A DNA stretch of 64,000 nucleotides from an uncultured Bacteroidales bacterium (GTDB lineage: Bacteria > Bacteroidota > Bacteroidia > Bacteroidales > Bacteroidaceae), in NCBI GenBank assembly GCA_937995875.1, contig CALKIW010000007.1:1-64000 (forward strand), given 5' to 3'. Positions 8,358-17,931 of the stretch are shown one piece after another. A model generated the notes under the pieces. The model saw only the letters and a list, made by a program, of their open reading frames with translations, made no database searches and was not told the origin of the DNA. Made by a program: the position numbers and the translations under genes. Positions within the stretch are counted from its first letter, which is position 1; every line of letters begins with the position of its first letter.

Positions 8358-10391
8358 ATGCAGCAATACCTTCTGACCGACTTCCTACCCACCACACGCA
8401 AGGAATGTAAACTGCGCGGATGGGAAGAACTGGATGTCATACTTTTTTCAGGTGATGCCTATGTAGACCACCCTTCGTTTGGAGCGGCGGTCATTGGACG
8501 TATGCTCGAAGCCGAAGGGTATCGGGTGGCCATTGTTCCACAACCCGACTGGCATGGTGATTTCCGCGATTTCAAGAAACTGGGGCGTCCCCGTCTGTTC
8601 TTCGGCGTATCACCGGGCGCCATGGATTCCATGGTCAATCACTACACTGCCAACCGTCGTCTCCGCCACGACGACGCCTACAGTCCGGATGCCCGTCATG
8701 ATATGCGGCCGGATTATCCCTCCATTGTCTACACCAAAATATTGAAGCAGCTCTTCCCCGACGTTCCTGTGGCACTGGGTGGCATCGAGGCTTCGCTGCG
8801 CCGTCTTACCCATTACGATTATTGGCAGGACGCCCTGCGCAAATGCATACTCTGTGACAGTGGAGCCGATATTATTCTCTATGGCATGGGAGAGAAAAAT
8901 ACGCTTCAACTTTGCCGAGAATTGGAAGCGGGAAAGAGCATCAAAGAAATCCGCGATATTCCACAAACCGTCTTTCTCTGTAAAGAAAACGAAATTCCGG
9001 GCGGCATCACCGACAGCGACATTGTGCTCCATTCGCATGAAGAATGTCTACGCAACAAAAAGGCAGAAGCCGAAAATTTCCGATATATTGAGGAGGAGTC
9101 CAACAAAATGCACGCACAACGGCTCATACAAGCTGTTGATAATGTCTACACCGTCGTGAATCCTCCCTATCCCCCCATGACCACTGAGGAAGTGGATGCA
9201 GCCTTCGACCTTCCCTACACCCGTATGCCACACCCTAAATACAAGGGCAAGACCATCCCTGCCTACGAGATGATCAAGTTCTCCATCAATATGCACAGGG
9301 GTTGCTTTGGCGGTTGTTCGTTTTGCACCATATCTGCCCATCAGGGCAAATTCGTTGCCTGTCGGTCTAAGGAGAGCATCATCCGCGAAGCCAAGCAAGT
9401 CATTGCCATGGACGACTTCAAGGGTTACATTTCCGACCTTGGAGGCCCCTCAGCCAATATGTACGGCATGGCAGGACGAAATCTGAAGGCCTGCGAGCAT
9501 TGCAAACGACCATCATGTATAGACCCAAATATATGCCCCAACCTCAATACCGACCATTCAAAACTCCTCGACATTTACCGCTCGGTGGACGCATTGCGTG
9601 GTGTCAAGAAAAGCTTTGTCAGCAGTGGGGTGCGCTATGATCTGATTCTCCACAAGAGCAAAGATGAAACAAGCAATCGGGCGGCTATGCAATATGCCCA
9701 AGAACTCATCAGAAATCATGTGAGCGGACGATTGAAAGTGGCTCCCGAACATACTTCCCCACGCGTGCTCCACTATATGCGCAAGCCCTCCTTTGACCAA
9801 TTCTACGACTTTAAACAAATTTTCGACAAGGTAAACAAGGAAGAAGGGCTGAAACAACAAATCATTCCTTATTTCATCAGCAGTCACCCGGGATGCAAGG
9901 AAGAAGATATGGCGGAATTGGCCGTACTGACCAAGAAGCTGAATTTCCATCTGGAACAGGTGCAGGACTTCACCCCCACCCCAATGACCGTAAGCACGGA
10001 AACATGGTACAGCGGCTACGACCCCTACACGCTGGAGCCGGTGTTCTGCGCCAAGACGCCTCGTGAAAAGCTGGCCCAAAGACAATATTTCTTCTGGTAT
10101 AAACCCGAAGAGCGCAGAAACATTGAGCAAAGTTTGAAACGAATCGGACGTCCCGATCTCATCAAAAAACTATACGACGGCATACCGTTCCGGGGGAAAG
10201 TGAACTATGACAGCAAGGCTATAGGCAGCACTCCCAACGCGGACAGACAAGCAGAAAAACGGGGAAAGAAACGGCAAGAAAGGCAATCTGAACAGACAGA
10301 AAGACGACAACAAGGGTACAAAGCCGGTAGAAAGGCAAAGTCGTTTAATCCCAATTTCCAACCGGGAAGGCGCAGAAAGAAAGGCCGATAA
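8358..10391 (+). CDS. YgiQ-family radical SAM protein
   Basis: A 677-aa member of the YgiQ (UPF0313) radical SAM family. The [4Fe-4S]-binding motif C-x3-C-x2-C is GCFGGCSFC with cysteines at about 316, 320 and 323. The N-terminal region (PSFGAAVIGRMLEAEGY) resembles the B12-binding-like domain of the family, and DLGGPSANMYGM is a family signature downstream of the cluster. A second Cys-rich patch (CEHCKRPSCIDPNICPN) could hold another metal. The C-terminal 60 residues are strongly basic and low complexity (GKKRQERQ, GRRRKKG), possibly for RNA binding. The substrate is unknown. Confidence 0.92.
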   Translation: MQQYLLTDFLPTTRKECKLRGWEELDVILFSGDAYVDHPSFGAAVIGRMLEAEGYRVAIVPQPDWHGDFRDFKKLGRPRLFFGVSPGAMDSMVNHYTANRRLRHDDAYSPDARHDMRPDYPSIVYTKILKQLFPDVPVALGGIEASLRRLTHYDYWQDALRKCILCDSGADIILYGMGEKNTLQLCRELEAGKSIKEIRDIPQTVFLCKENEIPGGITDSDIVLHSHEECLRNKKAEAENFRYIEEESNKMHAQRLIQAVDNVYTVVNPPYPPMTTEEVDAAFDLPYTRMPHPKYKGKTIPAYEMIKFSINMHRGCFGGCSFCTISAHQGKFVACRSKESIIREAKQVIAMDDFKGYISDLGGPSANMYGMAGRNLKACEHCKRPSCIDPNICPNLNTDHSKLLDIYRSVDALRGVKKSFVSSGVRYDLILHKSKDETSNRAAMQYAQELIRNHVSGRLKVAPEHTSPRVLHYMRKPSFDQFYDFKQIFDKVNKEEGLKQQIIPYFISSHPGCKEEDMAELAVLTKKLNFHLEQVQDFTPTPMTVSTETWYSGYDPYTLEPVFCAKTPREKLAQRQYFFWYKPEERRNIEQSLKRIGRPDLIKKLYDGIPFRGKVNYDSKAIGSTPNADRQAEKRGKKRQERQSEQTERRQQGYKAGRKAKSFNPNFQPGRRRKKGR

Positions 10392-10425
10392 GGCCATCAC
10401 GACATCGAGATAGGATATAAACAGC

Positions 10426-11259
10426 ATGAAAATCATTGAGCAACAACTCATAGGCAAACTTTCACAAGCAGACTGTGAAGATGGCATTGTGGCCACATCC
10501 GACTTTATAGCAGTCATCGATGGGAGCACCAGCAAAACCCCTCGACGCATCAACCCAGCCATGAAGAACGGTCGCTACTGCATGATGCTTATCTCCGACT
10601 TTATCAAAAACATGAGAGCCGACATCACGCTCCATGAGTTTTGCGACGGAATAACCGCTCATATCTTCAAAGCATACGAGCTATCCGAGTCGCCGCTGTC
10701 CCGTCCTTCGACTTCCGCCACACAGATTCCGCCGCATGAGCGCCTCTGTGCCAGTGCCGTTATATACAGCCGTGCCCGCAGGGAAATATGGATGATAGGC
10801 GACTGTCAGTGCATCGTCGACAAACGGCTCTACGATAATCCCAAGCCCTACGAAGAACAGCTGGCCAATCGGCGGGCCTCTCATTTCCACCAATGTTACT
10901 ATGACGAAGACAATATGCTGGACGGGATGTCCATTGTGCATGACTATGCTCGCGACAGTATTCTGCCGGAACTCATCAAAGCCATGCAAAATCAGAATAA
11001 AACCTACGCTGTGATCGATGGATTCCCTATCTACACCGAAGGCATAAAGATCATCGCGACTGACTCTCTTCAGCACGAAATTGTATTGGCATCAGACGGT
11101 TATCCATTCCTCAAACCCACCTTGGCGGCAAGCGAAGAAGCCTTGCGGGAGCAGCTTGCCAACGACCCGTTCAACATCAAGACCTACAAAGCCACCAAAG
11201 GACTGATGCAGGGCAACCGTTCCTTCGACGACCGAGCCTATATCCGCTTCGCCCCTTAA
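10426..11259 (+). CDS. PP2C-like phosphatase-fold protein
   Basis: A 277-aa soluble protein with features of the PP2C/SpoIIE metal-dependent phosphatase fold: IDGST at 31-35, a Gly-Asp in WMIGDCQC at about 121-128, and SDGYPFL at about 223-229. These match the usual order of DG, GD and SDG metal-binding motifs, though the spacing and surrounding sequence are divergent. It could be an active protein phosphatase or a degenerate relative. It sits between the ygiQ-type gene and truA in the same run. The fold is an inference from motifs; no target can be named. Confidence 0.55.
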   Translation: MKIIEQQLIGKLSQADCEDGIVATSDFIAVIDGSTSKTPRRINPAMKNGRYCMMLISDFIKNMRADITLHEFCDGITAHIFKAYELSESPLSRPSTSATQIPPHERLCASAVIYSRARREIWMIGDCQCIVDKRLYDNPKPYEEQLANRRASHFHQCYYDEDNMLDGMSIVHDYARDSILPELIKAMQNQNKTYAVIDGFPIYTEGIKIIATDSLQHEIVLASDGYPFLKPTLAASEEALREQLANDPFNIKTYKATKGLMQGNRSFDDRAYIRFAP

Positions 11260-11315
11260 CGTCTTCCCCCATTTCGTTTCGCCTCATCTTGTTTCAATAA
11301 ACCTATGCTGATTAT

Positions 11316-12044
11316 ATGAGATATTTTGTCTGGATTAGTTTTGACGGCACCGCCTATCATGGTTGGCAGATACAGCCCAATGGAATATCGGTACAGGCCA
11401 AACTGCAACAATGCCTGTCCACCCTACTTCGCCAACCTATTGATGTGACCGGTGCCGGCCGCACCGATGCCGGTGTACACGCCCGCCAAATGGCGGCACA
11501 TTTCGACTTCGCACAAGAGTTGGACTGTCGGCAACTTGCCTATAGACTCAACCGCATACTCCCACGAGACATCAGCTGTGAGAAAGTGGAACGTGTGGCA
11601 GACGATCTGCATGCCCGCTTCTCTGCCACCGGGCGCACCTACCGCTATTTCATCCATACACGGCGCGACCCTTTCAAACGATACTTCTCTGTTGAATTGA
11701 ACTGGCAACTCGACTTCGATAAAATGAACGAAGCCGCAGCCCATCTGCTCACCGTCGATGATTTCAAAGCCTTCTGCAAGGCGGGAGGCGACAACAAAAC
11801 CACACTGTGCACAGTCACCTGTGCTCAATGGGTCAAGACGGGAGACCACAGCTATTACTTTGAAATATCCGCCAACCGCTTTCTGCGCAATATGGTGAGG
11901 GCCGTTGTGGGCACACTGATTGATGTCGGGCGCCACAATCTCTCGATTGAACAATTCAAAGACATTGTCAAAAACGGCACACGCTCCGACGCCGGGCAAT
12001 CCATGCCTGCCCACGGGCTGTTCCTTTGGCGTGTGGACTACTAA
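11316..12044 (+). CDS. truA: tRNA pseudouridine(38-40) synthase
   Basis: TruA converts uridines 38-40 in the anticodon arm of tRNA to pseudouridine. The 242-aa length is typical of the shorter family members. The catalytic aspartate is Asp51 in GAGRTDAGVHA, and the N-terminal strand (FDGTAYHGWQ) and C-terminal block (NRFLRNMVRAVVG) are characteristic. Its last codons overlap the end of the convergent GH115 gene by about 4 nt. It is the last gene of the plus-strand series from 4.2 kb. Confidence 0.96.
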   Translation: MRYFVWISFDGTAYHGWQIQPNGISVQAKLQQCLSTLLRQPIDVTGAGRTDAGVHARQMAAHFDFAQELDCRQLAYRLNRILPRDISCEKVERVADDLHARFSATGRTYRYFIHTRRDPFKRYFSVELNWQLDFDKMNEAAAHLLTVDDFKAFCKAGGDNKTTLCTVTCAQWVKTGDHSYYFEISANRFLRNMVRAVVGTLIDVGRHNLSIEQFKDIVKNGTRSDAGQSMPAHGLFLWRVDY

Positions 12045-14533
12045 AGTGCCGATCTCACCGGGAACATGTAGAATTGTCGATCCGCCTCATAATCTATCAT
12101 CCATTGGTCCACGATGATATGATCATCAAGTGCTTTGATTTCTATCGAATGTGTTCCTGCCGTCAGAAAAATTTTCTGCTTGCGCACCGCCTGTCCTCTC
12201 AACACATTCTCTTTCCATCTTTCCGAGCGAAACGGCTCTTTAAGCGAATAAACCGTCGGTGTTCCTCCATCAATGCTTACGGCATACCGTATATCGCCCT
12301 TATCATTGGGCTGGGTGGGAATCAGGGCCGTATAGAGCACCGCTTCCCCCCGTTTGGCATAAAACTTATAGCTTAGACTTCCTCCCTTAGGCAAGGCTAT
12401 GGCTTTCATGGAGTGTCCCAACATTTCTACAGCTTCTGCCCCTGCGCTTGCAGAACTGTATTCGCAGGCATTTCTCACGATGCAGCCGTCTGTCTCCAGT
12501 TTAGAAGGCGACGGCGCTGCGTCGCTATATTTTTTAACATCCTTCTCTGTCAGCTTGCCCGGCAGTGACGGTGCCCCAAACACGGGGAGGCCACGCGGTG
12601 CCATATCCATAATTCCGTCCCATTTCCCATGGGCCATCTTTTTGTTGTAATGTTCAGTCAGTTCTCTGATTTCCTTAAAGGCATTCCAGCTTCTCACGGC
12701 CGACTCCAGAGCTTCGTCATCATTATGAAAAGTCGAAGGCCTGGCGATGTAACGAGCTTCCTGAGCCTGCAACTGTTTGGTAGCCATAGCAGCAGCGCAA
12801 TACACCGGATATTTTACAGCGGCAAAAAAAGCATCCTTCAGTTCGGGGCGAATCGTCTTTTCCACCTTTGCAATCTCTTTTTTCAATCGCTCATAATCAG
12901 CCAAATAGCGTTCCAGTTCGTTGCCAAACTCCTCAGCGCTAAACGCTGTGTTCTGCACCGGAGACCATCCGTTTTCATAGTGTTTTTCATCAAGTTCCAC
13001 CTGATTCCAGCCCATAAATTCGGGGCGGCGTATGCCACAGAGATGATAAAACTCCGTCATCGGCTCCACCAAATCGCGCCCGGATCGTTTGCCAAACTGC
13101 TGTTCCAACCATGCGCACAGGTGTTTTTGTACACTGTTTGCCGTCACACAGTTGATATTCCAAGCCATATCCATAAACAAACTGAGCCCGTAGGCGGCGA
13201 CCTTGGGATCGTGCACATTGGCAATCCACAGTCGGCGGGCGTTGTTGTCATAGGCCTGCTTCAGTTCGTGATACACCAATCCCGGCTGTGTAGCCGACAG
13301 CCAGAGATAATCATGGGGGCGCCCCCCATAGCTCAGATGATAGTACACGCCTGCACCTCCCACTCGCTTTTGCTCCTGAGCATCCGACAGACGGGTCATG
13401 TAACCGTAATTGTCGTCACACCACATGAGGCACACATCCTCAGGCACACGCAGTCCCGACTCATAAATTTCCAACACCTCCTTGTAGGGAACAAAGACCT
13501 GCGGCACTTTTCTCAAATCCTTATTCACCTCCTGCGCCAACAGTTTGCGCTGAAAATCAATGACGCTCTGCAAACCGTTCACCTTCGCCTGCATGGTGCT
13601 CACGCCTTCCATCGCTCCGTCGTGCACCCCTCGCATTCCTAAGGTGTACAGGGCATTCATGCCCACCGTTTCCCGTGCACGCTCGCGCCAATACTCTCCG
13701 ACACGTTTTCTGTTGCTTATAAAGTTGAACGGACCGCGCTTCCGGGCATCCCATTCGCCCACATTGTTGCGCAGAATAGGCTCACAATGCGATGAGCCTA
13801 TGAAGATTTCAAAGGAGTCGGCCACCTCTTTATTACCTTTCACCCGAAAGAAAGGCACCGTGCCCTCGTGCATGGCCGGCCATAGCGTGTTGGCGCGCAA
13901 CCGCAGCAACAGCTCGAACAGCCGACGATAATAGCCCGGCCCCATCGTACCGGAAATCGAGGGACCATTTGTTTTGCGTCGCGCCCACTCGCGACTGCTC
14001 CAATCTTCGTTGTTGATAAAAACGCCGCGATACTCCACCGAAGGACTTTGAATGGTCTCGAAATGCTGGTCTATCGTCAGTCTGCGCTTGTGTTCGGGTT
14101 TCACATCTCCCCAATATATCCAGGGAGAAACGCCTGCCTGTCTCGACAATTCGAGCAAACCGTAAGCCGTGCCACGACCGTTGCTCCCCACTATAACCAC
14201 TTTCCCCCTGCGCACCCCCATCCAGAAGGCATCTGGTTTGGTGATAAACTTCAGGTAAGGCACCCCGTATTTGTCGAGTTGTTTGATCTCTTTGTTATCA
14301 GCAAGATTGAGTTGATATATCTCCACATCACCATTGTCACGCTGATGGGCACGCTTGCCCGTCACTGCCAGCATATCCGATTCAAACATCTCGATCGCCT
14401 TGGCAACTGCTTTCCCGTATTTTTTTTGCACGGCATAAGACACGCGGCCACCGGAATACCACACAACGTCTTTTGCCCTTACCATGATGGAAAAAGACAA
14501 GAACAATGCGATGATCACTGATTTAAAAATCAT
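12041..14533 (-). CDS. GH115 family glycoside hydrolase (alpha-glucuronidase)
   Basis: An exported enzyme of about 830 aa related to family GH115, whose members remove (4-O-methyl-)glucuronic acid from xylan or arabinogalactan side chains. Recognisable blocks are NGRGTAYGLLELSR, the region SPSVEYRGVFINNEDW, the long domain with RLRANTLWPAMHEGT, and LWIANVHDPK. The C-terminal about 170 residues form an extra beta domain as in characterised relatives. I prefer the ATG at 14533 (MIFKSVIIALF...), which begins directly with a signal peptide; an ATG 7 codons upstream (14554) is also in frame. It is divergent from mrp and stands alone rather than in a polysaccharide utilisation locus. The nearest regulator is the LacI-family gene at 16.6 kb. 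Confidence 0.87.
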   Translation of the reverse strand: MIFKSVIIALFLSFSIMVRAKDVVWYSGGRVSYAVQKKYGKAVAKAIEMFESDMLAVTGKRAHQRDNGDVEIYQLNLADNKEIKQLDKYGVPYLKFITKPDAFWMGVRRGKVVIVGSNGRGTAYGLLELSRQAGVSPWIYWGDVKPEHKRRLTIDQHFETIQSPSVEYRGVFINNEDWSSREWARRKTNGPSISGTMGPGYYRRLFELLLRLRANTLWPAMHEGTVPFFRVKGNKEVADSFEIFIGSSHCEPILRNNVGEWDARKRGPFNFISNRKRVGEYWRERARETVGMNALYTLGMRGVHDGAMEGVSTMQAKVNGLQSVIDFQRKLLAQEVNKDLRKVPQVFVPYKEVLEIYESGLRVPEDVCLMWCDDNYGYMTRLSDAQEQKRVGGAGVYYHLSYGGRPHDYLWLSATQPGLVYHELKQAYDNNARRLWIANVHDPKVAAYGLSLFMDMAWNINCVTANSVQKHLCAWLEQQFGKRSGRDLVEPMTEFYHLCGIRRPEFMGWNQVELDEKHYENGWSPVQNTAFSAEEFGNELERYLADYERLKKEIAKVEKTIRPELKDAFFAAVKYPVYCAAAMATKQLQAQEARYIARPSTFHNDDEALESAVRSWNAFKEIRELTEHYNKKMAHGKWDGIMDMAPRGLPVFGAPSLPGKLTEKDVKKYSDAAPSPSKLETDGCIVRNACEYSSASAGAEAVEMLGHSMKAIALPKGGSLSYKFYAKRGEAVLYTALIPTQPNDKGDIRYAVSIDGGTPTVYSLKEPFRSERWKENVLRGQAVRKQKIFLTAGTHSIEIKALDDHIIVDQWMIDYEADRQFYMFPVRSAL

Positions 14534-14689
14534 ATTGTCTGTATTATACGTCATTTTTATGGGGGAAGTTTTGGTAGGAATATCCTAAAATCAACTGAAA
14601 ATTGCTGATTTTTGCATTATCATTTTTCTAACTTTTCAATGACAAAGATAATCATTTCGGATTGGAACATGAAATTATTTAGGTTTTTA

Positions 14690-14721
14690 TTTGCCGCTAT
14701 GCCAAATATTTGGTAATTTTG
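14690..14721 (+). promoter_or_regulatory. Bacteroidetes promoter for mrp
   Basis: TTTG (14690-14693), a 20-nt spacer and TAATTTTG (14714-14721) match the Bacteroidetes consensus. The predicted start of transcription is near 14728, which rules out a TTG at 14710 and supports the ATG at 14749. Confidence 0.8.
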
Positions 14722-14748
14722 CGTAACACTAAAATAATACAAAACAAT

Positions 14749-15852
14749 ATGACATTATACCCCAAATTAATAGAAGACGCACTGGCAACCGTGATTTATG
14801 CAGGGACCAAAAAGAATCTCATAGAAAGCGGAATGTTGGCCGACACACCGAGTATCAATGGCATGAAGGTGAAAATCACCCTGATCTTCCCACGCGAAAC
14901 AGACCCCTTCCTCCAATCAACGCTCAAGGCGGCCGAGGCAGCCATACACTATCATGTGAGCAAAGAGGTAGAGGTGACGATCGAAACCGAATTCAAGTCG
15001 GCTCCCCGCCCGGAGGTTGGAAAGCTGTTGCCACAGGTGAAAAACGTCATTGCCGTGAGTTCAGGCAAGGGTGGCGTGGGCAAAAGCACCGTATCGGTCA
15101 ATCTGGCCATTGCTCTGGCAAGGTTGGGCTATAAAGTCGGACTGCTCGACACCGATATATTCGGCCCGTCCATGCCCAAGATGTTTGGTGTGGAAGATGC
15201 CCGTCCCTATGCTGTCAAAGTGGATGGCAGACAACTCATTGAGCCTGTCGAAAAATATGGAGTGAAGCTCCTCAGCATAGGATTCTTCGTAGATGCCGAC
15301 ACGGCAACCCTCTGGCGGGGAGCTATGGCCACTTCGGCTCTGAAGCAACTCATCGCCGATGCCAACTGGGGAGAGCTCGACTATTTCATCCTCGACACGC
15401 CGCCGGGAACATCCGACATACACCTCACCCTGCTGCAAACGCTTTCGATCACGGGAGCCATCATCGTTTCCACTCCTCAAAAGGTTGCTTTGGCCGACGC
15501 CCGCAAAGGCATTGATATGTATTCCAACGACAAGGTGAACGTTCCTATTCTCGGACTTGTGGAGAACATGGCATGGTTTACACCCGCCGAACTGCCGGAG
15601 AACAAATACTATATCTTCGGACGGGACGGAGGCATGAAACTGGCCGAAGAAACCGGATGCCCCCTGCTTGCACAAATCCCCATTGTGCAAAGCATCTGTG
15701 AGAACGGAGACAAAGGCACGCCGGCTGCGCTCAATGTGGACACTATGACCGGCCAGGCATTCATCAATCTGGCACAGGCCGTCGTCACAGTGACCAACCG
15801 GAGAAACCGGGAGAAGCCTCAAACCAAGATTGTAGAGGTGCACAACGACTAA
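14749..15852 (+). CDS. mrp: Mrp/ApbC/NBP35-family Fe-S cluster carrier P-loop ATPase
   Basis: A 367-aa scaffold or carrier that binds and transfers Fe-S clusters to apoproteins using ATP. The N-terminal about 85 residues form a MIP18/DUF59-like domain. The deviant Walker A motif SGKGGVGKST lies at about 105-114, and LDTPPGTSD is the Walker B/switch region. The start is fixed by the promoter at 14690-14721. Most homologues carry a CxxC late in the protein that bridges a cluster across the dimer; here the matching stretch reads ENMAWFTPAELPENKYYIFG, with no cysteine. It is monocistronic, followed by a hairpin and an intergenic repeat element. Confidence 0.93.
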   Translation: MTLYPKLIEDALATVIYAGTKKNLIESGMLADTPSINGMKVKITLIFPRETDPFLQSTLKAAEAAIHYHVSKEVEVTIETEFKSAPRPEVGKLLPQVKNVIAVSSGKGGVGKSTVSVNLAIALARLGYKVGLLDTDIFGPSMPKMFGVEDARPYAVKVDGRQLIEPVEKYGVKLLSIGFFVDADTATLWRGAMATSALKQLIADANWGELDYFILDTPPGTSDIHLTLLQTLSITGAIIVSTPQKVALADARKGIDMYSNDKVNVPILGLVENMAWFTPAELPENKYYIFGRDGGMKLAEETGCPLLAQIPIVQSICENGDKGTPAALNVDTMTGQAFINLAQAVVTVTNRRNREKPQTKIVEVHND

Positions 15853-15920
15853 GACACATTGGACACCTGCGATGATTGGGCTGTCCACTACATGGTCTTG
15901 CTCATGAAAACCACGATATA

Positions 15921-15954
15921 TGGGATGTTTGTATGTTAATTTACAAACATCCCA
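15921..15954. terminator. Perfect 13-bp stem-loop after mrp
   Basis: The arms TGGGATGTTTGTA (15921-15933) and TACAAACATCCCA (15942-15954) pair perfectly around an 8-nt loop. It lies 69 nt after the mrp stop and could end that transcript, though no strong T-run follows. The right arm coincides with the left end of repeat copy A; the same TACAAACATCCC appears at the matching end of copy B. Confidence 0.6.
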
Positions 15955-16439
15955 TTATAGTTTAGATATTCAGAAGCAACATTGCATCAGGTCTGAAATG
16001 CACGTAATTCGTAACATTCGCAACGCGTTAATTATCTGTGTCTTTTTCTTGACAAAGCACTCTAAATGCTTCGCTTATTTAAAAAATAATAATCTTCCCA
16101 TCAGAAAGCTCGCAAAATTCGACAAATTCGTAGTTTCCTGATAACCAACACATTCTGCAATCGCAGATGAACGTCCGCCATTTGAGCATTCGCGGTTGCA
16201 TATCGAATGGCAGTGCGAGAACGGCTCAACCGCAGTGCGAATGGGCTTTAGCCGTGTTCCCTTTAGGGCTTAACCATACTGCGATTAAGCCTCCGTCACG
16301 ACAGGCCGGACGACAAAACCTGAAAACAGGACTGTTTTGATGTTGCGAGCATTGGTCATGAAGGCAAAAACATAGTCCTTTTTGCGCTAAAAGTCCAAAT
16401 AAAAATCGTCGGAATTTGGTAATCTGTTTTTACAAACAG
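15941..16439 (+). repeat. Interspersed 22-bp-array element, copy A
   Basis: The left block starts TTACAAACATCCC and includes ATTCAGAAGCAACATTG. The central array (16193-16302) has five units with a 22-bp period; four boundaries fall at 16215, 16237, 16259 and 16281. The right block contains TGTTTTGATGTTGCG, then AAAACATAGTCC and TTTTTGCGCTAA near 16370-16390, and GGAATTTGGTAATCTG. The same order of blocks is found at the four other sites. This copy is the longest, because the left block carries extra sequence. Confidence 0.8.
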
Positions 16440-16600
16440 AGCAATGAGAATAAGATAAAATCAAAGAAAGAACACACGTTCGGCATTGCAAATTATGTCT
16501 TTCGTACCACCGGTATATCATGTTCCGTGAAATCAAAAAAGCATGGATTTGCCATGACCAGCACTTAGGTCACAGGCATAAACGCGCCGTGTTTTCTACA

Positions 16601-17623
16601 TCAGGTGATATTTTTTTCACTGCTCTCCCTGAACTTCAGAATCATCGGTACAATCTTCCTGTATATTTTCCGGTCTCCCTTGATGCGACGGATAAGTAAC
16701 TCGCACGCTGCATAACCTTGAGCATGGGCCTGATCCATGATAGCCGACAGACGGGGAGTGACGAATGCTGAGTTGTCCCCATCGGTGAAGCCTATGATGG
16801 AAACATCGTTGGGTATGTTGAGATTCTGACTTTTAATGGCATCGAAGGCCGCATAGGTCACGATGTCGTTGAAGGCCAATATGGCATCCGGACGTTCGTC
16901 CTGCTGCAATAAAGCTATCGTCGCCTTGCGGGCCACTTCGAAGTCAATCTTGTCGCACACCACCAAGTTGCGATCAATCGGAATACGGGCTTCGCGCAAA
17001 GCCTCCAAATAGCCGTGCTTGCGTCGCTTCACCATATCGAGGTGATTCGGTCCCCCTATGAAAGCAACTCTGCGCGCCCCCATCTCCAACATGTGCTTTG
17101 TAGCATTGTAGGCAGCCACATCACCATCTGCCACAACTTGGGAAAAAAGTTCGGGCAGGCAAGTTCTGCCAAAGAACACAATCGGCATATCCACCTTTGC
17201 CATCTGTTCGTAGTGTGAATAATCGGTTGTGTCCTGAGCCAGACAGCTGATAATTCCGTCCACGTGCAAGGCATAAAAATTGTCCACAGCCTTCACTTCC
17301 AGTTCGTGGCTCTCGTGGCTGTTGGCCGAAAACACGGAGTAGCCGTTCTTGGAGGCGCAGTCTTCAACGCCATCCAGCACGGAAGCGAAATAATGAGTCA
17401 CCAGATTGGGGACAATAACGCCAATGATATGAGGAGCTTCTTTGCGCAAACTTTGGGCAAAAGGGTTGGGACGATAGTTGCGGGCCTGAGCCAAAGCCTT
17501 AACCTTTTTCTGCATTTCCTCACTCACCTCATGACTTGCATGAAGTGCACGCGAAACGGTTGCTATGCTCACTCCAAGCTCCGCAGCCAAATCCTTTAAT
17601 GAAGTTCTACGTTTTTTTGCCAA
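16601..17623 (-). CDS. LacI-family transcriptional regulator
   Basis: A 340-aa DNA-binding repressor or activator. The N-terminal helix-turn-helix (TSLKDLAAELGVSIATVSRALH, split here as TSLKDLAAELG and VSIATVSRALH) is at about 7-28, followed by a hinge and a periplasmic-binding-protein-like effector domain (HIIGVIVPNLVTHYF, IGFTDGDNSAFVTP). The effector is probably a sugar or sugar phosphate. It has its own promoter (TATATTTG at 17654-17661). It is flanked by mrp and the DUF5686 unit, so no adjacent catabolic operon reveals its target. The GH115 gene 2 kb away and the LacI-operator-like palindrome at 37.0 kb are only possibilities. Confidence 0.93.
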   Translation of the reverse strand: MAKKRRTSLKDLAAELGVSIATVSRALHASHEVSEEMQKKVKALAQARNYRPNPFAQSLRKEAPHIIGVIVPNLVTHYFASVLDGVEDCASKNGYSVFSANSHESHELEVKAVDNFYALHVDGIISCLAQDTTDYSHYEQMAKVDMPIVFFGRTCLPELFSQVVADGDVAAYNATKHMLEMGARRVAFIGGPNHLDMVKRRKHGYLEALREARIPIDRNLVVCDKIDFEVARKATIALLQQDERPDAILAFNDIVTYAAFDAIKSQNLNIPNDVSIIGFTDGDNSAFVTPRLSAIMDQAHAQGYAACELLIRRIKGDRKIYRKIVPMILKFRESSEKNIT

Positions 17624-17653
17624 AAGAAACTACAATTAATTAAGAATTATTGA

Positions 17654-17661
17654 CAAATATA
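17654..17661 (-). promoter_or_regulatory. Bacteroidetes -7 element for the LacI-family gene
   Basis: The minus strand reads TATATTTG, matching TAnnTTTG, about 31 nt before the start codon. The -33 box is not clear. Confidence 0.55.
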
Positions 17662-17870
17662 TGAAAAATAAACGAATTGAAAAAGTATTTAACCAAGATT
17701 TTATAAGCCTTGCCCTATCATTCTTTCACAAAGCGTATAACAAAGGAAAATGTCAAACAAATAGACGTTGGACAGAACAAAATGTCTTTCGGTAAAAAGA
17801 CCGTTCGGTGGGCTGAAACCGGCGCGCCCTATGCTTGCTCCATATAAATATGCAACGCACACCTATAAAT

Positions 17871-17914
17871 AAAAAAGAGACAGTCGGAATCATTGTTCTG
17901 AATCCAACTGTCTC
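17871..17914 (-). terminator. Strong rho-independent terminator of the DUF5686 unit
   Basis: The arms GAGACAGTCGGA (17877-17888) and TCCAACTGTCTC (17903-17914) pair over 12 bp with one G-U. On the minus strand the stem is followed by a run of T (complement of 17871-17876). It lies 17 nt after the DUF5686 stop codon. Confidence 0.88.
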
Positions 17915-17931
17915 ATCTGTATATTACTTGA

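Larger units (their letters stand above)
15853..16600. other. Long convergent intergenic region containing repeat copy A
   Basis: There is no convincing gene between mrp and the LacI gene. The region holds a perfect hairpin (15921-15954) and the first copy of the 22-bp-array element. A 73-codon open frame starting at 15920 crosses the hairpin and the element and has no protein-like features. Confidence 0.7.
17624..17931. other. Intergenic region between the LacI gene and the DUF5686 gene
   Basis: Nothing coding is visible. The region holds the lacI-type promoter at its left end and the strong terminator of the DUF5686 unit (17871-17914) at its right end. The roughly 200 nt between show no repeat or motif that I recognise. 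Confidence 0.6.

Noticed and set aside
12629..13642. 337-codon open frame on the plus strand
   Set aside because: Antisense to the GH115 gene. Its composition is that of a shadow frame (many His, Cys and Leu, no motifs).
14710..14748. TTG start codon for mrp at 14710
   Set aside because: It overlaps the -7 element at 14714-14721 and lies before the predicted start of transcription. The ATG at 14749 is preferred.
15920..16141. 73-codon open frame after mrp
   Set aside because: It runs through a perfect hairpin and repeat copy A and has no promoter.
16601..17623. LacI-family gene as the regulator of the GH115 gene
   Set aside because: Mrp and a repeat lie between them, no shared palindrome was found in front of GH115, and the orientation gives no operon link.
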